Assembly: GCA_009914575.1 (NCBI GenBank)
Contig: WNEB01000072.1
Span: forward strand, 1-7,260
Length of the DNA: 7,260 nucleotides
Source: Burkholderia gladioli
GTDB lineage: Bacteria; Pseudomonadota; Gammaproteobacteria; Burkholderiales; Burkholderiaceae
Direction of reading: 5' to 3'
The notes under the pieces were generated by a model. That model did no database searches and was not told the origin of the DNA. It saw only the letters and a program-made list of their open reading frames with translations. The translations under genes were made by a program, and so were the position numbers. Positions 1 to 7,260 of this stretch are shown here, in pieces. Position 1 is the stretch's first letter, and every line of letters begins with the position of its first letter.

Positions 1-90
1 TACCCCTTCTGTGGCCGCTCGCAACAGTGCCTGCTGCCTGAACTCCAGGCTGAACTCCTGCCCCTTTCTGCCTGCCTTGCTCTTGGTCAT
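1..90 (-). CDS. Transposase OrfA-like protein, N-terminal fragment
   Basis: Thirty codons are visible, from ATG at 90-88 to the left edge with no stop. The protein begins with a basic stretch (MTKSKAGRKG) followed by EFSLEFRQQALLRAATEGV. This resembles the first helix of the helix-turn-helix in OrfA proteins of IS3-type elements (pattern E-F-x-x-E-F-R/K-x-x-A-L). A consensus Shine-Dalgarno AGGAGG lies six bases upstream, so the start is well supported. The ATG overlaps the TGA that ends the interrupted ABC-F frame (ATGA). In an IS3 element this protein would bind the terminal repeats and be extended by frameshifting into an OrfB integrase, but OrfB lies outside the window. Too little is present to name the exact element. 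Confidence 0.6.
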   Translation of the reverse strand, partial: MTKSKAGRKGQEFSLEFRQQALLRAATEGV

Positions 91-153
91 CGTCCACCTC
101 CTATTGCGATAGTTAATCGCTTATAGGGGCGTCCGTGAAACGGGGCAAGATCA
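1..153 (-). mobile_element. Insertion sequence 5' end, probably IS3 family (partial)
   Basis: The similarity of the YheS-like ABC-F gene on the minus strand stops abruptly at about 153/154. From there the minus strand reads TGATCTTGCCCCGTTTCACG, which has the TG start and the CTTGCCCC-like block seen at ends of some IS3-family elements. A 63-base leader follows, then AGGAGG at 102-97 and a transposase-like start at 90. The element runs off the left edge, so its other end, target duplication and full transposase cannot be seen. The IS3 family assignment rests on the terminus style and the OrfA-like protein start; the boundary is accurate to a few bases only. Confidence 0.72.
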
Positions 154-509
154 TCGGCGAACGCCACGTGCGCCTCGGCCTCGGCCGAGCCGTCGTGCGC
201 GGCGGCTGCCGCGGCGATGCGGCCCTCGATGCGGCGCAGCGCGGCGTCGCCGTCGAGCGTGTAATCGAGCGCGGTGCGATCGACGGCCGGCGTTTCCTGC
301 GAGACGTGCGCGATCTGCCACGACGGCGGCATCGAGAAATCGCCGCCGTCGGCGTTCAATTCGCCGCGCAGCACCGAAAACGGCGTGGATTTGCCCGCGC
401 CGTTCGCACCGACGAGGCCGGCCTTTTCGCCGGGGTTGAGCGCGAAGGTGGCGCCCTCGAACAGCGGCTTGGTGCCGCGCGCGAAACTGAACTGGTTGAA
501 ACGGATCAC
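87..509 (-). pseudogene. ABC-F ATPase (YheS-like), 5' remnant interrupted by IS
   Basis: ABC-F proteins are soluble tandem ATPases of about 530-640 residues that act at the ribosome. The first 119 residues are recognisable: MIRFNQFSFARGTKPLFEG at the start, Walker A GANGAGKST at 34-42, and the Q-loop region AHVSQETPA around 68-75 followed by LDYTLDGD, which matches the YheS branch. The start is GTG at 509-507; no strong ribosome-binding site is visible. After codon 119 (153-155) the frame enters the IS and ends after 21 IS-encoded residues with TGA at 89-87, overlapping the transposase ATG. The signature motif, Walker B and the whole second ATPase domain are missing, so the product cannot work as an ABC-F protein. 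The residue after Walker A is Pro (codon 383-381) where Leu is usual, a possible second lesion. Whether the 3' part survives beyond the IS lies outside the window. Confidence 0.88.
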
Positions 510-670
510 GACGGGAAGGGCAAGGGAAACCCGTTATTCTAGACCGCCGGCCCGGCGCGGGGCACTGTCCGTTCGGCCGACTCACGCGCGGCAGCGGTTT
601 CGCATAGACTGCCGCGGTGGCTTGCAGCACGCCAGCTCCCACCCACCGAACCTGTGCCCGGGAGAATCCG
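510..670. promoter_or_regulatory. Divergent intergenic region between ABC-F remnant and gpx
   Basis: This 161-base region must hold promoters for the two divergent genes. On the minus strand, TAGAAT (542-537) is a fair -10 match about 28 bases before the ABC-F start, but no good -35 sits 16-18 bases upstream of it. On the plus strand the only -10-like candidate is TAGACT at 605-610, again without a clear -35. For gpx the ribosome-binding site GGGAGA at 660-665 is clear. I see no operator-like palindrome or OxyR-type repeat that I would defend. Confidence 0.3.
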
Positions 671-1156
671 ATGCCGACCGATACCGTTTATTCATTCACC
701 GCAAAGGCGCTCGACGGCAGCGACGTGTCGCTCGGCGATTACCGAGACAAGGTGCTGCTGATCGTCAATACCGCGAGCGAATGCGGATTCACGCCGCAGT
801 ACGCGGGCCTGCAGGAGTTGTATACGCGCTACGGCAGCCGCGGCCTGACCGTGCTCGGCTTCCCGTGCAACCAGTTCGGCAAGCAGGAGCCGGGCGATGC
901 CGCGCAGATCGGCGCGTTCTGCGAGCAGCGGTTCGGCGTGAGCTTTCCGCTGTTCGAGAAGGTCGACGTCAAGGGCGAGCAGGTACATCCGCTGTTTCGC
1001 TGGCTCACCGACGAGGCGCCGGGCGTGCTGGGCCTGAGGGCGATCAAGTGGAATTTCACGAAATTCCTGATCGGTCGCGACGGCAAGGTGGTCAAGCGCT
1101 ATGCGCCCACCACCAAGCCGGCGGACGTGGCGACCGACATCGAGGCGCTGCTCTGA
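671..1156 (+). CDS. gpx: Glutathione peroxidase family protein (Cys type, thioredoxin-like fold)
   Basis: This 161-residue protein reduces hydrogen peroxide and organic or lipid hydroperoxides in the cytoplasm. The family core is intact. The peroxidatic Cys38 lies in NTASECGF, where animal enzymes have selenocysteine. The signature FPCNQFGKQEPG (64-75) includes the catalytic Gln72, and the WNFTKF motif supplies Trp127 and Asn128, completing the tetrad. Cys84 in GAFCEQRFGVSFP is placed like the resolving cysteine of thioredoxin-dependent members, so thioredoxin rather than glutathione is the likely reductant (inference). Length matches bacterial BtuE/Gpo proteins. An in-frame ATG at 617 would add 18 residues, but the start at 671 is preferred because GGGAGA lies five bases before it and family similarity begins there. 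It stands alone on the plus strand and converges on cls. No signal peptide is present. Confidence 0.93.
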   Translation: MPTDTVYSFTAKALDGSDVSLGDYRDKVLLIVNTASECGFTPQYAGLQELYTRYGSRGLTVLGFPCNQFGKQEPGDAAQIGAFCEQRFGVSFPLFEKVDVKGEQVHPLFRWLTDEAPGVLGLRAIKWNFTKFLIGRDGKVVKRYAPTTKPADVATDIEALL

Positions 1157-1166
1157 ACCACGGCGC

Positions 1167-1182
1167 CGCCGCGTGCGCGGCG
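1167..1182. terminator. Small GC hairpin between convergent gpx and cls
   Basis: CGCCGCG (1167-1173) and CGCGGCG (1176-1182) can pair as a 6-7 bp stem with a tiny loop. It lies in the 33-base gap between the stop codons of the two convergent genes, where a bidirectional terminator is expected. No T-run follows on either strand, so intrinsic termination is only a possibility. Confidence 0.35.
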
Positions 1183-1189
1183 TCGACGC

Positions 1190-2632
1190 TCAGAGGATCG
1201 GCGCGAACAGCCGGGCGACCTGCATCAGCATGCGCCGCCATGCGCCGGCGCGCTGGAGTTCGCTGAGGTCGACTTCGTCGGCCAGTGAGAAATCCCGTTC
1301 GAGCATGGCATCTACGTCGGCGGCAAAGCCGGCGTCGACGGTCAGCACCATGATTTCGAAGTTCAGGCGGAACGAGCGGTTGTCGAGGTTCGCACTGCCG
1401 ATCGCGGCCGCCGCGTCGTCGATCAGCACCACTTTCTGATGCAGGAAGCCGGGCCGGTAGCGGAAGATCCGCACGCCGGCGTCCACCAGGTCGCGCGCGT
1501 ACAGTTTCGAGGCCTCGAACACCACGTAGTGATCGCGCCGGCTCGGGATCAGGATCCGCACGTCCACGCCGCGCATCACGGCCAGCTTCAGCGCCGAGAT
1601 CACGGCCTCGTCGGGTACGAGGTAGGGCGTGGTGATCCACACGCGCTCGCGCGCCGCGTGAATCGCCTCGACGAAGAACAGCGAGCCGGTTTCCTGCTTG
1701 TCGGCGGGCCCCATCGGCACGACCAGGCAGTGCATGTCCTCGTCGCCAACCGGCGGCTGCACGGGAGCGCTCACCGGCAGCGACTGCGTGGCCCAGTGCC
1801 AGTCCTCGGCGAACACATACTGCACGTTGGCCACCACCGGCCCGCGCAGTTCGATGTGCGTGTCGCGCCACGGAGAGAGCTTCGGATTGGCGCCGAGGTA
1901 CTCCACGCCCACGTTGTGGCCGCCCACGAACGCGCGCTCGCCGTCCACCACCACGATCTTGCGGTGGTTGCGGAAGTTGAGCTGGAAGCGGTTCACGAAA
2001 CGCTTGTTGGTGGCGAACGTGTGCACTTCCACGCCGCCCGCGCGCAAGGCGTTCACGTAGCGGTGGTGCGGCAGGTCGAAGCTGCCGATGCTGTCGTACA
2101 GCAGATAGCAGCGCACGCCGCGCGCGGCGCAGGCCAGCAGCGCGTCGCGCAGCATGTCGCCGAGCGCATCGTCGCGCACGATGAAGAACTGCACGATCGC
2201 GTAGTGGCGGGCGTCCTCGATGGCCGACAGGATCGCCGAAAAGGTGGCTTCGCCGTTCACCAGCAGCCGCACGGCATTGCCGCCCACGAACGGCATCCCG
2301 CCAAGTTGCGTCAGCGCGCGCACCGGCGAGGCGCCGAGCGTGTCGCTGGGCACGCCGAGCGAGCTGCCGTGCGTATCCCAGCTTGCCGGGCGAGAGCGCG
2401 TGCGCAGTGCCGCCGTTTCGGTGCGGCGCGCATCCACGTAGCCGGAGAATTTGCTGCGACCGAGGAACAGGTAGGGAATCAGGGTGAGGTAGGGCATCGC
2501 GGTCAGCGAGACCGCCCAGGCGATCGCCCCCTGCGAGGTGCGGGTGTTGAGGATCGCGTGGCATGCGGCGATCAGCCCGAGGATATGGGCGAGCGCGACG
2601 AGGGTGCCGAGATGAAGCCAGTCGAGATGCAT
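1190..2632 (-). CDS. cls: Cardiolipin synthase (phospholipase D superfamily)
   Basis: Cardiolipin synthases of this family join two phosphatidylglycerol molecules into cardiolipin and glycerol at the inner membrane. The 480-residue length fits the ClsA type. Two hydrophobic segments at about 7-29 and 35-57 form the N-terminal membrane anchor, followed by a cytoplasmic part with two PLD domains. Both HxKxxxxD motifs are intact: H223-K225-D230 in RNHRKIVVVD, followed by GGHN, and H398-K400-D405 in FLHQKVVLID, followed by IGSANLDNRS. The ATG at 2632 is chosen because it places the first membrane segment right at the N-terminus; its ribosome-binding site is weak. It is transcribed in the same direction as prmB, but a 188-base gap with a strong hairpin suggests a separate transcript. 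No damage is seen. ClsA versus ClsB/ClsC naming was not resolved, but the two N-terminal membrane segments favour ClsA. Confidence 0.92.
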   Translation of the reverse strand: MHLDWLHLGTLVALAHILGLIAACHAILNTRTSQGAIAWAVSLTAMPYLTLIPYLFLGRSKFSGYVDARRTETAALRTRSRPASWDTHGSSLGVPSDTLGASPVRALTQLGGMPFVGGNAVRLLVNGEATFSAILSAIEDARHYAIVQFFIVRDDALGDMLRDALLACAARGVRCYLLYDSIGSFDLPHHRYVNALRAGGVEVHTFATNKRFVNRFQLNFRNHRKIVVVDGERAFVGGHNVGVEYLGANPKLSPWRDTHIELRGPVVANVQYVFAEDWHWATQSLPVSAPVQPPVGDEDMHCLVVPMGPADKQETGSLFFVEAIHAARERVWITTPYLVPDEAVISALKLAVMRGVDVRILIPSRRDHYVVFEASKLYARDLVDAGVRIFRYRPGFLHQKVVLIDDAAAAIGSANLDNRSFRLNFEIMVLTVDAGFAADVDAMLERDFSLADEVDLSELQRAGAWRRMLMQVARLFAPIL

Positions 2633-2820
2633 CGTTGCTGAGGTTCCGGGCAGTTCGTGGCGGAAGCGGTGCAGGCGACCGGCGGCCAGAAACGCCGGGC
2701 CGCCTGCCGCATCTTAACGAACTGTGCGGCCCGATGCAGAACCTGTGGCCGGATCCGCGCCGGTGGCCGCGGACCCGGCCACAGGTTCGCGGCGCGGTTC
2801 GCCGCCGGTTCAGCGCCCGC
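2633..2820. promoter_or_regulatory. Intergenic region prmB-cls, presumed cls promoter
   Basis: This 188-base gap lies between the prmB stop and the cls start. Besides the long hairpin at 2740-2787 it should contain the cls promoter. The only -10-like sequence I see on the minus strand is TAAGAT (rc of 2713-2718), with no convincing -35. No coding potential is seen. Confidence 0.25.
2740..2787. terminator. Long near-perfect hairpin downstream of prmB
   Basis: AACCTGTGGCCGG (2740-2752) is exactly complementary to CCGGCCACAGGTT (2775-2787). Inside, TCCGCG (2754-2759) pairs with CGCGGA (2768-2773). Together they give about 19 base pairs with one A/C mismatch (2753/2774) and an 8-base loop. It starts 33 bases past the prmB stop codon, in the direction of prmB transcription, so a terminator role is likely. 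The minus-strand sequence after it (TCTGCATCGG) has no proper U-tract, so termination might need Rho, or the palindrome may have another role. Confidence 0.6.
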
Positions 2821-3750
2821 TCAGGCCGAGTACGGCAGGTCGGCGGCGTGGATCAGGAACACGCTGTCGTCGCCGGCGCTGGTCGGCAGCCAGATCAGGT
2901 CGAGCCCGCCGAACGCGGCTTCGACGTTGTGCCGTTCGTTGCCGATTTCGACCACCAGCACGCCGTTGTCCTTGAGCCATTTCTTCGCGTCGCGCAGCAG
3001 GCGGCGCACGATGTCCATGCCGTCCTCGCCGCCCGCCAGCGCCATTTCCGGCTCGTGGCGGTATTCGTCGGGCAGCGCGGCCATCGATTCGGCGTTCACG
3101 TACGGCGGATTGCTGAGGATCACGTCGTAGCGCAGGTCGGGGTTGTCGAGCCGTTCGGTCGGCAGCGGCGCGTAAAGATCGCCGTGATGCAGCGCGATGC
3201 GGTGGTCGAGGCCGTAGTCGGTCACGTTAATCTCGGCCACTTCGAGCGCTTCCTCGGAGAGATCCACCGCGTCGATGTCGGCGTTCGGGAACGCTTCGGC
3301 GGCCAGGATCGCGAGGCAGCCCGAGCCGGTGCACAGTTCGAGCACCGCGCCCACGTGTTCCGGGTCGGCCACGTAGGGCTGAAGGCCGTCGTCGAGCAGT
3401 TCGCCGATGAACGAGCGCGGCACGATCACGCGTTCGTCGACATAGAAGCGGTGGCCGTGCATCCACGCTTCGTTGGTCAGGTAGGCGGCCGGCAGCCGTT
3501 CGGTGGCGCGGCGCTCGACGCGTTGCAGCACGGCGTCGATTTCGTCGGGCAGCAGGCGCGCGTCGAGGAACGGCTCGAGCGTGTCGATCGGCAGGTGTAG
3601 CGTGTGCAGCACCAGGTAGACGGCCTCGTCGTAGGCGTTGTCCGAGCCATGGCCGAACGACAGCTGTTCGGCCGAGAAGCGCGTCACCGCGTAGCGCACC
3701 AGGTCGCGGATCGTCGAGAAGGTGGCGGCGGGCGTGGCGGAGGAGGTCAT
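2821..3750 (-). CDS. prmB: Ribosomal protein L3 N5-glutamine methyltransferase
   Basis: PrmB transfers a methyl group from S-adenosylmethionine to a glutamine of ribosomal protein L3 during ribosome assembly in the cytoplasm. At 309 residues it has the family's normal length. An N-terminal helical substrate-recognition region (about 1-100) is followed by RFYVDERVIVPRSFIGELL (101-119). In this block, VDER and VPRS distinguish PrmB from the release-factor enzyme PrmC. Next comes the SAM-binding motif LELCTGSGCLAI (137-148), an acidic loop AVDLSEEAL (161-169), and the catalytic NPPY at 214-217, which holds the target glutamine amide. The ATG at 3750 agrees with family starts; AAGAGAG 9-15 bases upstream may serve as the ribosome-binding site. 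It lies 289 bases downstream of dapE in the same direction, separated by a repeat-like element, so it may no longer be tightly co-transcribed with dap genes. Confidence 0.93.
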   Translation of the reverse strand: MTSSATPAATFSTIRDLVRYAVTRFSAEQLSFGHGSDNAYDEAVYLVLHTLHLPIDTLEPFLDARLLPDEIDAVLQRVERRATERLPAAYLTNEAWMHGHRFYVDERVIVPRSFIGELLDDGLQPYVADPEHVGAVLELCTGSGCLAILAAEAFPNADIDAVDLSEEALEVAEINVTDYGLDHRIALHHGDLYAPLPTERLDNPDLRYDVILSNPPYVNAESMAALPDEYRHEPEMALAGGEDGMDIVRRLLRDAKKWLKDNGVLVVEIGNERHNVEAAFGGLDLIWLPTSAGDDSVFLIHAADLPYSA

Positions 3751-3761
3751 GGCGGTTGGCT

Positions 3762-4018
3762 CTCTTGAAATTTGAGTGGGTGAAAAGGGCCGCCAGGGTA
3801 CGAAAACCTACGTCGCAAAACGGTATTTTCCCACCCCTAGCCCCGCCCCAAGGCGGGGAAGTCCTCGCCGCCGGACGGGCTCGGGGGCCAGGCGGCGCAA
3901 GGCTTTGCCTGGCCCGAGGCCTCAAGCGTGCTCGTAGATTTCTCCGCATCAAGGGTTCGCTGCGCCAGGCTTCGCCCGCCCTTGACCCGGAAAAATCCAC
4001 TCACTCGAAATTCAAGAG
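3762..4018. repeat. Candidate MITE-like or repeat element with imperfect terminal inverted repeats
   Basis: The 289 bases between dapE and prmB hold no convincing gene. Two 21-base arms, 3762-3782 (CTCTTGAAATTTGAGTG at its start) and 3998-4018 (ending CGAAATTCAAGAG), are inverted copies with 18 of 21 positions matching. They enclose about 215 bases with several hairpins: CCCCGCC/GGCGGGG (3841-3847/3852-3858), a 12-bp stem with a two-base bulge (3880-3893/3907-3918), and TCAAGGG/CCCTTGA (3949-3955/3979-3985). AT-rich ends around a GC-rich structured core are typical of small non-autonomous elements or extragenic palindromic repeats. I could not recognise a named family and no clear target duplication is visible. 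The left arm sits about 11 bases from the prmB start and so also provides its presumed ribosome-binding region. Confidence 0.5.
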
Positions 4019-4039
4019 GGGCTGGCGGGTTCCGTTGCG

Positions 4040-6485
<2,446 letters not shown>

Positions 6486-6543
6486 GTTGGTTGCTTCGCT
6501 GGAAGTGGGAAGAAGGATGAAAACGGGAGCGGGCCCGGCGGGC

Positions 6544-7133
6544 TCAGACGGCGAGGCCGCGGCAGAAATCGACGATGCGCGGCGCGCCCTCGACGCATTC
6601 GGCCACGCCGGCCACGAGCGCGATCCGCACGAAATCGCGGCCCGGATTCGTGCCGTGCGCGTCGCGCGCGAGGTACGAGCCGGGCAGAACCTTCACATTA
6701 TAGTCGGCGTACAGGCGGCGGGCGAACTCGGCGTCGGACAGGCCGGTGCGCGCCACGTTGGCCCACAGGTAGAACGCGACGTCCGGCAGCGCGACGTCGA
6801 GCACCTCGGCCAGCATCGGCGTGACGGTGTTGAACTTCTGCGCATACAGCGCGCGGTTTTCCCGCACGTGCGCCTCGTCGCCCCAGGCCACGATGCTGGC
6901 TTTCTGCCAGACCGGCGAGAGCGCCGCGCCATGATAGGTGCGGTACAGCAGGAAGCGCTTGAGGATCGCCGCGTCGCCGGCCACGAAGCCCGAGCGCATG
7001 CCCGGCACGTTCGAGCGCTTGGACAGGATCGACAGCATCACGAGTCGCTCGAAGCCGCGCCCGAGGCGCCGCGCCGCGTCCAGGCCGCCGAGCGGCGGGT
7101 TCTCTTCGTGGAAATAGATTCCGAGTAGCACTC
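6544..7133 (-). pseudogene. dapC: N-succinyl-LL-DAP aminotransferase, 3' remnant with frameshift
   Basis: DapC is the PLP-dependent class I aminotransferase that converts N-succinyl-2-amino-6-ketopimelate to N-succinyl-LL-DAP. Only about the last half of the usual roughly 400 residues is present. The reading YFHEENPPLGGLDAA...LSKRSNVPGMRSGF carries the PLP lysine in SKRSN (codon 7020-7018), and [11 protein letters not shown] near the C-terminus carries the carboxylate-binding Arg. Just upstream, the family's ECYSEIYF is still readable, but ECYSE and IYF are in different frames: GAATC is found where GAAATC is expected, a one-base loss near 7119-7121. Beyond about 7133 the similarity ends and unrelated DNA begins. 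The N-terminal half of the enzyme is missing here, so activity is very unlikely. ArgD-type aminotransferases elsewhere could cover the step. Confidence 0.88.
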
Positions 7134-7179
7134 GGCGGTGTCCCATTCGTAGTTGAAGGTTGGGACGGCGGGGTTTCAT

Positions 7180-7208
7180 AGATTAGGCAGACTCCCGATC
7201 ATGGTCAA
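7180..7208 (-). promoter_or_regulatory. Outward-facing promoter-like sequence at the element end
   Basis: On the minus strand TTGACC (7208-7203) matches the -35 consensus at five of six positions. It is followed after exactly 17 bases by TAATCT (7185-7180), a modest -10 match at three of six positions. It points toward the dapC remnant and dapD. It could replace the promoter lost with the 5' end of dapC. Confidence 0.4.
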
Positions 7209-7260
7209 CGCGTTTTTCGAGTGATCGATGCAGGGCGACGGCGAGGATCCAGAGGTCGTT
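7183..7260 (-). CDS. C-terminal fragment of unknown ORF, possibly transposase
   Basis: Twenty-five codons and a TAA are visible, with third positions fairly GC-rich, as expected for real coding DNA here. The fragment (NDLWILAVALHRSLEKR, then acidic residues) carries no motif that I can assign. Its place beside the truncated dapC suggests a transposase end, but this is inference from context only. Confidence 0.35.
   Translation of the reverse strand, partial: NDLWILAVALHRSLEKRVDHDRESA

Larger units (their letters stand above)
7134..7260 (-). mobile_element. Probable 3' end of a second mobile element at dapC
   Basis: DNA to the right of the dapC break does not encode any part of DapC. On the minus strand a frame enters from the right edge (NDLWILAVALHRSLEKR...ESA) and stops with TAA at 7185-7183. 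A 45-50 base non-coding tail follows and then the dapC junction at about 7134-7139. A short C-terminal reading frame ending close to a junction inside a broken gene is what the 3' end of an IS looks like. The tail contains a 6-bp inverted repeat GTCCCA/TGGGAC (7140-7145/7161-7166). I do not recognise the element family. Its end does not match the terminus of the IS at the left edge, so it is a different element or a rearrangement scar. Confidence 0.5.

Noticed and set aside
617..670. Earlier in-frame ATG for the glutathione peroxidase
   Set aside because: The extra 18 residues are not family-like and lack a ribosome-binding site, while 671 has GGGAGA at the right distance.
780..790. Selenoprotein possibility for the glutathione peroxidase
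   Set aside because: The active-site codon is TGC (Cys), not TGA, so no selenocysteine decoding is needed.
1439..2641. Long plus-strand open frame opposite cls (400 codons)
   Set aside because: It is the antisense of a clear cardiolipin synthase. The product is rich in His, Arg, Val and Gly with no motif, typical of a shadow frame in GC-rich DNA.
2563..3600. Plus-strand open frame opposite prmB (345 codons)
   Set aside because: It is antisense to intact prmB and has biased composition without recognisable domains.

Overview
The window looks like chromosomal DNA from a high-GC beta-proteobacterium. The proteins and gene order (dapC-dapD-arsC-like-dapE-prmB, then cls and a glutathione peroxidase) fit Burkholderia or a close relative. 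This assignment comes from recognised protein families and composition, not from a database search.

Layout, left to right. Positions 1-153 are the 5' end of an insertion sequence (IS, probably IS3 family) whose first transposase frame runs off the left edge on the minus strand. It has cut an ABC-F ATPase gene (YheS-like) at codon 119, leaving only the N-terminal part (154-509, minus). A divergent intergenic region (510-670) leads to a plus-strand thioredoxin-type glutathione peroxidase (671-1156). Convergent with it is a cardiolipin synthase of the phospholipase D family (1190-2632, minus). A long, nearly perfect hairpin (2740-2787) separates cls from prmB (2821-3750, minus), the methyltransferase for ribosomal protein L3. 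Between prmB and dapE lies a 289-bp non-coding stretch (3751-4039) that is bounded by imperfect inverted repeats, is full of hairpins, and looks like a miniature mobile or repeat element. Then follow dapE (4040-5179), a small ArsC/YffB-type thiol protein (5302-5658), dapD (5658-6485) and the 3' part of dapC (6544 to about 7133), all on the minus strand. The right end (about 7134-7260) is foreign to dapC and is probably the 3' end of a second, different mobile element.

How the genes work together. dapC, dapD and dapE encode three consecutive steps of the succinylase branch of lysine/meso-diaminopimelate synthesis: succinyl transfer, transamination and desuccinylation. dapD and the ArsC-like gene overlap by one base (TGATG), so they are probably co-translated. 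The remaining genes (prmB, cls, gpx) are housekeeping functions in ribosomal protein modification, membrane lipid synthesis and peroxide defence.

The unusual feature is damage at both ends. The ABC-F gene is cut by an IS, and dapC has lost its 5' half and also carries a one-base deletion. The IS debris beside dapC contains an outward-facing promoter-like sequence that could now drive dapD and the rest of the cluster. The two ends do not look like the same element. The picture fits a strain with active or recent IS expansion and gene erosion. I did not find evidence of a new defence or biosynthetic system; the most interesting items are the mobile-element junctions and the inverted-repeat element between dapE and prmB.
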